Shown here in pieces: positions 14,403 through 15,673 of a stretch of DNA of 15,673 nt. The notes below the pieces were generated by a model. It searched no databases and had not been told where the DNA came from. It worked only from the letters and a program-made list of their open reading frames with translations. Within the stretch, counting starts at the first letter, position 1. The number at the start of each line of letters is the position of its first letter. The translations under genes and the position numbers were made by a program. The DNA is from Chloroflexota bacterium (lineage in GTDB: Bacteria; Chloroflexota; Dehalococcoidia; UBA2979), in the NCBI GenBank assembly GCA_002701625.1, contig NZWK01000030.1:8508-24180 (forward strand), read 5' to 3'.

Positions 14403-15629
14403 ATGCTTGGCAGCATACGGAATCGTGAATTCAACCAGGCTTTTGATATTTTTTCGATCGGCTCGTTTAGGCGACTGTGGTCGAGTGCTGTTTTGTTTTC
14501 AATGGGTCAATGGCTTGATAGAACCATTGTAGGTTGGCTCGTACTCGACATGACGGGGTCTGCATTTTTGACAGGTCTAGTATGGGCAGTTCGTTTCTGT
14601 CCGAACTTATTGTTTGGCCCCGCCATGGGTGTGATTTCTGATAGATATCCCCGCGGTCGGACGCTTTCTATTAACGCAAGCGTCAGAGCAATTGCAATGC
14701 TGATTACGGGCTTACTTTTTTTCTTAGGGCAAGAATCACTTCCTGCACTTTTGATACTTGCATTGATCGGTGGTACAAGCACCACACTTCAGATGGCCGT
14801 CATACAGCCGTTGGCGGCTGAGGTGGTAGGTGATACGAAATTAGCAAATGGTGTGACTATTACAGCCTTGGGTCAAAGAGCGGTTGGTGCGGTAGGCGCA
14901 TTATTAGGCGGAGTCCTGCTTGCGACTATTAGCCCAGCTTGGATATTTGTTATTGCTGCCTTACCTTTGCTTGTATCAGCAGTAGTCTTTCTTACGATAT
15001 CTCCCAATTTTTCTCGAGAAATAAAGATAACCTCATTCCTTTCTGACATGCGTGAAGGACTCGAGGTGATTCGAGGTAGACGGGCTGTACTTGTGCTGTT
15101 GGTACTTATGGCTTTTACAGAGATGTTTGGTTTCTCGTATAACGGATTTCTTCCTGTCGTGGCCGATGACCTTTTAGATATTGGTCCCGAAGGTCTAGGG
15201 TTGTTGACTTCTGCAACTGCGTTGGGGGGATTATTAGGTGTGCTTGGGTTGACTCTTTATCATGGTGCGATTCGCAGAGGTCTGTTACTACTCATGATTA
15301 TTGGGAGTTTTGGTGTTCTCGAAATATTACTCGGCATGTCTTCTATTTTAGGTGTGTCATGGGTATTGTTAGCTTGCATGGGTGGTATGGGCGCGATGGT
15401 AGATTCACTCGAGTGGATTTTATTGCAGACTGCTGTATCTTCGGATATGCGCGGGCGAGTTCTGGGTTGGTGGAATGTGGCCATAGGATGTGGCTGGATT
15501 GGGACGATAATACTAGGAATTATCGCTGATTCCTACGGGATACAGGCATCTCTTTCGGTAGCAGGAATAATTTTGCTTTTTGTGGCTTTTTCGGCTTTGA
15601 CTCTTTCAAGTCAGCTTCGAAGAATTTGA
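14403..15629 (+). CDS. MFS transporter, EntS/MFS_3-type
   Basis: This inner-membrane protein of about 408 residues has the layout of the MFS_3 (EntS-like) exporters: an N-terminal cytoplasmic 'SFRRLWSSAVLFSMGQWLDR', a first helix pair, motif A-like 'GVISDRYPRGRTLS' between helices 2 and 3, and 'LANGVTITALGQRAVGAVGA' leading into helix 5. A central polar loop with 'SDMREGLEVIRGRR' opens the second half, and 'SSDMRGRVLGWWNVAIGCG' precedes the last helices, a pattern common in this group. ATG 14403 is given as the start; TTG 14382 is equally in frame and would add seven residues, and neither has a ribosome binding site. The gene follows the crotonase by 10-30 bases and is probably in the same transcript. 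EntS exports a siderophore, but members export many compounds; the substrate here is unknown. Confidence 0.87.
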   Translation: MLGSIRNREFNQAFDIFSIGSFRRLWSSAVLFSMGQWLDRTIVGWLVLDMTGSAFLTGLVWAVRFCPNLLFGPAMGVISDRYPRGRTLSINASVRAIAMLITGLLFFLGQESLPALLILALIGGTSTTLQMAVIQPLAAEVVGDTKLANGVTITALGQRAVGAVGALLGGVLLATISPAWIFVIAALPLLVSAVVFLTISPNFSREIKITSFLSDMREGLEVIRGRRAVLVLLVLMAFTEMFGFSYNGFLPVVADDLLDIGPEGLGLLTSATALGGLLGVLGLTLYHGAIRRGLLLLMIIGSFGVLEILLGMSSILGVSWVLLACMGGMGAMVDSLEWILLQTAVSSDMRGRVLGWWNVAIGCGWIGTIILGIIADSYGIQASLSVAGIILLFVAFSALTLSSQLRRI

Positions 15630-15637
15630 TTTTGTGC

Positions 15638-15673
15638 TCAGTTCGTGCCACGAAGTCGCGGATCTAATTTGTC
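15638..15673 (-). CDS. ABC transporter permease, DppC type, C-terminal end only
   Basis: Reading inward from the right edge on the minus strand, the frame gives DKLDPRLRGTN and then TGA (15640-15638). This is the characteristic C-terminus of DppC/OppC-type permeases, and it closely matches 'DVLDPRLRGS' at the end of the DppC-like gene at 3537-4523. Only the last 11 residues are in the window, so the call rests on one short motif. If right, a second peptide-type ABC transporter lies just beyond the edge, convergent with the MFS_3 gene with eight bases between stops. Confidence 0.6.
   Translation of the reverse strand, partial: DKLDPRLRGTN

Overview
The window looks like a chromosomal segment of an uncultivated, free-living bacterium. 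The gene mix suggests a marine SAR202-like or other Dehalococcoidia-type Chloroflexota. The hints are a Tat/lipoprotein solute-binding protein with a Ser/Ala-Thr-Gln linker, a class III CoA-transferase, a PdxA-like dehydrogenase, a crotonase, a DsrE-like protein and several MFS exporters. This assignment is inference from gene content; there is no rRNA or marker gene to confirm it. No tRNA, CRISPR array, insertion sequence or phage gene was seen.

Layout. (1) 1-351: 3' end of a class III CoA-transferase. (2) 544-4523: a peptide/nickel-type ABC importer with solute-binding lipoprotein, DppB-like and DppC-like permeases. A strong hairpin follows the binding-protein gene, and the two permease genes overlap by an ATGA. 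No ATPase genes accompany them. (3) 4743-6518: a DHA2-type MFS exporter whose 5' end looks damaged or mis-called, convergent with a 12-helix MFS gene on the minus strand (6530-7705). (4) 7814-9069: a 77-residue unknown protein followed by a PdxA/PdxA2-family dehydrogenase. (5) 9083-9364 (minus): a muconolactone-isomerase-like small protein, then on the plus strand a 53-residue two-helix membrane protein (9508-9669) with a good ribosome binding site. (6) 12231-9678 (minus): a DUF1295 (steroid 5-alpha-reductase-like) membrane protein followed by a second DHA2-type exporter, a paralogue of the first. (7) 12232-12687: a gene-free stretch holding a 103-base inverted-repeat element that folds as one long rod. 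(8) 13056-12688 (minus): an NTF2-like small protein, divergent from a plus-strand cluster: DsrE-like CxxC protein, crotonase, and an EntS-type MFS transporter. (9) 15638-15673 (minus): the last codons of another DppC-type ABC permease running in from beyond the window.

Functionally the region combines organic-solute uptake (one ABC importer, and the edge of a second), several probable catabolic enzymes (CoA-transferase, crotonase, PdxA-like dehydrogenase, isomerase-like protein), and four MFS transporters of at least three types. This fits a heterotroph handling varied organic acids or recalcitrant organic matter and exporting intermediates or toxic compounds. Nothing in the window proves a single pathway. 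The best leads for something undescribed are the structured element at 12573-12675, the unusual 5' end of the first DHA2 gene, the extra C-terminal membrane anchor shared by both DHA2 paralogues, and the small uncharacterised genes at 7814, 9508 and 13205.
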